DNA of 64,000 nucleotides from the NCBI GenBank assembly GCA_018697195.1, contig CM031864.1:12892809-12956808 (forward strand), in the 5' to 3' direction. The translations under genes were made by a program, and so were the position numbers. The notes below the pieces were generated by a model. That model was not told the origin of the DNA, did no database searches, and was given only the letters and a program-made list of their open reading frames with translations. This DNA is from Certhia americana (Eukaryota > Chordata > Aves > Passeriformes > Certhiidae). Within the stretch, counting starts at the first letter, position 1. Each line of letters opens with the position of its first letter. Positions 59,101 through 64,000 of this stretch are shown here, in pieces.

Positions 59101-62100
59101 GTTATTTAAAAGATGTCAGGACAAAAACAATGGGATTTATAGATGAAAATTTTTTTTTAAACAAAATTTTCTGCTTATGCAGAAAGGATAAAGTGACAGC
59201 ACTCATATAATCCACCTGCTTTGTTGCTAACTAATTTAGTTACAGCGTGTGCATTTAATGCTGCACAGATACTCCTTGAACACTGCAGGCAGTATTTCGG
59301 GAATACACATTGCTTTAAAGATTTATCTCCAGAAAATTATGAAAAATTTGGAGTCTGTAGAGACATGACTAGCCAAATGACAAGGTTAATTACCATGGCT
59401 AAATATTGCATCCAAGTCTGTTTGATACAGAAGGCATTTCCTGAATGGCTACACTGTCTTGAGAAGCGACAGTGGGGCTGTGGAGCAGGTTGTTGGGATT
59501 CTAGGCTCGGATGTTTTTTTTGGGATGCTTTCCATTTTTGGTTAGTTATTTTTTTACATGGAAGTTCTATGATTTGGATTGCTCTAAAATCCCATCATTA
59601 CCAATCAAAATGTAAGGAAGGTTATAAATAATTTCCAAGAAATTTGTGTTGAGTAACGCAAAGATATCTGGGAGATATAGGAATGTGTACCTGAATACTG
59701 GTAGGATGTTTACATGGTACAGTTGTGTAATAAAATCCATTTTCCATTTTTATCTTAAAATTACAGCTAGCATGTATTTTACTGTACATTAATGTCATTT
59801 TGGCTAGATAGACTCTACTACGGTTATAGTAACCAATGTAATGTAATCATACCTCCCCTAGTCTCTTGAGAATGTATTATGGATTTTCAAAAGCAAAAAA
59901 AAAAAACAAAGAAAAAAATATGAAAAATTGATAAACCCATGTAGAGCTCCATTTTGATTTGAGCTAGTAATTCTGTTTTCAAACACTTGTGCTTATTAAT
60001 ATGAGTACAGTTTTGTATATAGAGCATTAAATTATTTTAGAAACTTTAAAACATACCAATACAAAAAAGTAAGAATGATTTGTGGATTTTAGGGCCATGG
60101 ATGCACCTGGAAGCTAGAGGAATCTGATAAAATTTTAGGATGAAAACAAAAAGCCTGGAACATTTCCTTTGTCGTATTCCATATCCCTTTTAAAATGCAA
60201 GATTTACCATGTCATATATGGTAAATATATGGTATTTTAATAATGTGTGGTTATGAAATTGTAACCTACAATTGGAAAACAGCTACAAAATTACATAATT
60301 TGGTTTTTTTGTGACAAGCTTGGGAAAATTCTTTGAGTTATCAATTTTGGATAGAAGATTTTTGTAATGCTTTTTGTGTATTTACATGAAAAATATGAGG
60401 AAAAGTCTTTTGGTAGTGGACTTATCAAACAGCTATGAAAGATTTTCATTGCACTGGGCACATCTCTGTGATAGACTTTTTGATGGTATGATGACATATA
60501 ACATGAAGAGTTAGTTTTGGGGTGAAACTTGTCATATTGATTCACAAACGCCATTCTTGTTTTCCCTTTTATAAATTTTGAAATAAATTGTTCTTCCCTT
60601 TGCTTCAAGTAACAAACAAACGAGGTGGAAATCCAAAGTTAAACAGAATGAATTGTACATTTCCAGTCTTCCCCAATCTATGCAAAATGAGAATTTTGTA
60701 GAAATGAAGAGAATAGGAGACTATTAATGAATTGAGTACTCCTGATCAGAGCCTGAATTTGATAACCTGAGTTTTCCCGAAGCCACACTGGAACAAGCAT
60801 CAGCCCAGTGGTGTGATTTTCATAAGTTTAATGATGTCACTAAGGACTACAAGCAGCTCTTACAGCACTGTATATTCACATTCTGTTTAGTGCTTTCCCC
60901 GCATGACATAAAGTTAATGCAATTAAAACATCAACAAATAATTTTTCCTTAATCCATGCAAACCTATCTGTGGAAACCAAGGTGGGATGCCTCTGGGGCA
61001 TACCCATCTATGCAGATGGACACAGTATCTGTCGGACACAGCAGTCTGAAAGGTGGACAGCAGTGGGCAGGAAGGAACTGCAGCCAGAGGGGCTGGGGAA
61101 TACATTGATTCATTGCATCCGGCTGTTTGCCTCTGCTGTTAGAGCTGCTGTGGAGCCCCTGGGGGAAACAAAAACTACCCTTCCCTAGTGTAACCCTCAT
61201 GGGAGAACAGGGCTTGAAGTGCCTCACTTAACCCCTCAAAAGCAAGGAAATGAAAGGCTTCCTGTAAAACAAATTGCAATGCTACTCCCCCCGCTGTGCT
61301 TAGCTTGTCTGGAGGTCTCAGAACAGTGGGTGATTTTACATACATTACTTCTGTGCTGCAGGTCTGCCTCTACTGCCATCAAAGCCTGAGTTAAGAACAC
61401 CAATACCATTAACAACCTCGCCTTTCCTTTCTTGTGATTTGTTTCCATTAATGGCAATTTAACACAATTTGTTTACGATTCTCCAAAGATTCAGCATTTG
61501 AGCTTGGTCTAAATCAGCATGAAAGAGCAGATGCTTAGAATTACACTTGAGACTGTAGAAACTGGGCTGGAAATCTCATTTAAATATGAATTGCTTTCAT
61601 AAGGGACCCGATTCATCTTTGTCCTACACCTGGGCATGGAACCATGCAGTTGCTGCATAGGGAATCTTGCAACTGCAGGCACTGCCCTGTTAAGATTTCA
61701 CATTTCCCTACTGCCTTCAAGAGCTTTCACAATGCCTTCTCGGGGTGTTTTTGTAGCTTGGCCAGAGTTTTTGACTGGTTTTAACTTGATGGCTATGCAA
61801 CTAGCTGGTCTCCTATAAGGTCTTAATACAGCAATACAAAATTCTCTCACTTCTTTGCAGGTTATGTATATATAAAGGGGTGATTTCAGATCAGCAGTTC
61901 TTTCATGTTTTGATGAACTAAAGGGCCCCACAACAGAAAATTTCCTTAGTCTCAGTTTAAGAACAGTACAGAACAGTCTAAAAGAAGGAGGAAAGGAAAG
62001 TTTTCTACATATTAAAGTCACACTCAGGTTGAGTTTCAGAGAATGGATAAGGTTTAGAGAAGTTAATACATTTACATACATAAACTGTTTCCCTCATCTC

Positions 62101-64000
62101 TTGCTGGTATTTCCAGACAATATAAATTAAACATGAACAGCATTTATTATCAGGTAAGTGCCAGTGATGAAATTGTCATTTGTTTAGCACACAGAACATC
62201 CTGCCTTTTCAAGGCTTGTGAAATATCAGAAAAAGGAAATCTGTAATTTGTGATCACTCATATGTGAAGAATGGGGTTGTGGTGGGGTATATGTCATTAT
62301 AGGTACTAGTCCTTGACTGGAAACAAACCATTTACCCAGAGAGGCATTTTCAAGAATTTGAGAACAAAAGGAACAAGGTGCTTAAATTAGTGAAACAGAA
62401 GTAAAAGGAGGATTAAATAATTGAAGGAGAGAATAAAAAATGAGTGGTCCTGTCACATTTTTTCCCCATCACTTCCTCCCCTGCACCTCTGGAGAGAAGA
62501 ACATGCAGTGCATCAATGCCCTCCCATCACTCTCCCAGAAGAGACCTCATTGCCACGCTGACCAACAGGCAAGAAAACTTCAGAGCTTCAAGCGGAGAGC
62601 TTCAGTTTGGGTGTCCAAACCAAAAATTAGTTATTTATTATCTGACTGACACCCCTCCCCCGACCAGGTGGTGAGGGGAAGCCCTGGCAGTGCTGTGAAG
62701 ATTCACCCTTCCTACTGCAGGCAGCACTGGGTGCTGGTCAGGCGTGCCCTGTTTGTGGAGAGAAGGGTCTCAGGTGCCTGCCAGGGGTGTGGGTGCTGAG
62801 CACAGCCCCAGTGGCAACTCAGGAACAAGGGACAAGGACCACTCACTCTTCAGGGTAGCAGACAATGACCACCTTGTGTCTGGAGTACTCCAGGATCCAC
62901 TTCTGTCTTTTCACAAGAACATGGCATTATGACCAGCTGAGAAGCTGGTCTGATGAACTGATGTAATTCAGTGTTAAAGAAGGAGAAAGATTGTGGCAGA
63001 GTAATGTCAGAGACAGTAGAGTGGGAAAAAGCACTAAAGTAGGTTGAAGACAGTCTGCTGGAGTTCTAAGACTGGTTTTTGAGGTGAGAAGTTGTAACTA
63101 GGTGAATTATTTTGAAAACTGGCTAACATACTGAATAGGAGTGGATAAAAAATAATCCCAATGTCAGTTCCAGTCACATGCAGCTCCTGGTTGGCTGCAT
63201 TGTGCACTCAAACAACACAATGCTCCCATCTGACAGGATGTGAATGAGTGAGATGTCACCACTCAAATCTAAACATTTTGGTCCCACGCAAGAGACTAGA
63301 CAGAAGGAAAGCAGCTTAGGAAACAGTCTGATTAGGGGGAATAAAAGCTTCCAGGCAACACTGTTCTAAATTTCAAAACAAAAAAAATATCTTCAGAAAA
63401 CACAGCCAGGAAATGCATCAGCACTTTACAGCTTATATATGAAATCCAGAGCAGGGCCATCATGGTGTGGGTGAGCAAGATGTGAAGAAGGTGTAACTGA
63501 GAGATAACACAGCTTGACTGAGGCAAGGAACATTGAGCATTATCTGATGAGCTTTATCAAACTTGCTACAAACATGCAGCAAAGGCTATGATAAGAAATG
63601 GTGCTGTTCTATGTCAGGATATGGGCTTATCATCCTTCAGTCACTCAGGACTACATCCTGGGGTCTGGAATGTCACATGGCAAGAGCAGCCCTGTGTTCC
63701 CACTGTGCCAGGCAGCTGGGTCTGGAAGCACCCAAATTCACCTGTGTTGCTGTGTGAGCCTCTGCAAAACACAAAAGGCAGTATCAACTATTTAACATCA
63801 GTGACAATGAGGTCTGTGAGCTCGTTGCACAGGTGGCACACAGTGATGGACATAAATGAGTCAGTACGTGGGGCTCTTCAATGATTCATAAAATAACTGC
63901 TGAGGCACAGAGCTAGTTGGCAAAGGTAGTTTTAATTGGAGTTGATAGGATTTATTTGTTTGAGGTGGTTCATATCCTATATTTGGGAGCCAGAAATTAA
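56104..64000 (-). other. ADGRL4 upstream intron / 5' region, no exon recognised
   Basis: The first EGF module should have a Cys-x-Cys-x-x-Gly-Phe motif. I read the minus strand of this stretch for the corresponding nucleotide pattern and found none, so the missing exons probably lie further right. The stretch contains AT-rich sequence, a 9-bp inverted repeat at about 60202-60226 (ATTTACCAT/ATGGTAAAT) and several chance open frames. A somewhat GC-richer patch lies at about 62640-62800. Confidence 0.6.

Noticed and set aside
59221..59631. 136-codon plus-strand open frame.
   Set aside because: It has no domain or exon context and low-complexity composition, and it is antisense to the gene; most likely chance.
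61236..61457. Minus-strand frame with a signal-peptide-like start (METNHKKGKARLLMVLVFLT) that could be ADGRL4 exon 1.
   Set aside because: No EGF exon lies between it and 56103. The donor that would follow (GTATGT) is weak, the residues do not resemble the known N-terminus, and short hydrophobic stretches occur by chance.

Overview
The window is vertebrate nuclear DNA, most likely avian. It is AT-rich and intron-rich, carries one decayed CR1-type LINE tail and a few old DNA-transposon/MIR-like fragments, and holds one recognisable protein gene. That gene, on the minus strand, is the adhesion G-protein-coupled receptor ADGRL4 (ELTD1, 'EGF, latrophilin and seven-transmembrane domain containing'). 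Fourteen coding exons were resolved by hand from splice sites, reading phase and protein similarity. All fourteen join in phase from the first calcium-binding EGF exon (56103) to the stop codon (22222), giving about 677 residues. The signal peptide and the first EGF module were not found and probably lie beyond the right edge of the window. 'Avian' rests on the CR1 tail, compact introns and protein similarity; no species is claimed.

Layout: 1-22.2 kb is intergenic DNA 3' of ADGRL4. It is mostly featureless AT-rich sequence, apart from an isolated CpG island (about 8710-9005), several short tandem duplications, an old palindromic repeat (17611-17731) and the CR1 tail (about 19752-20115). From 22.2 to 56.1 kb is ADGRL4, with the C-terminal tail and TM6-7 at the left, a 14.5 kb intron that splits TM5, then TM1-5, the GPS/GAIN exons and two calcium-binding EGF exons at the right. 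From 56.1 to 64 kb is intron (or 5' flank) of ADGRL4 with no convincing exon.

The encoded receptor would be an endothelial-type cell-surface adhesion GPCR. EGF modules sit at the N-terminus, followed by a GAIN domain ending in an intact GPS cleavage motif (HL|T), seven membrane helices and a very short cytoplasmic tail. Points of interest are an extra phase-1/phase-1 EGF exon relative to the human reference protein, two unusually short introns (89 and 94 nt), an hAT-like MITE with visible inverted termini inside the gene, and the orphan CpG island. I saw no operons, CRISPR arrays, phage or other prokaryotic systems, and no intact retroviral genes.
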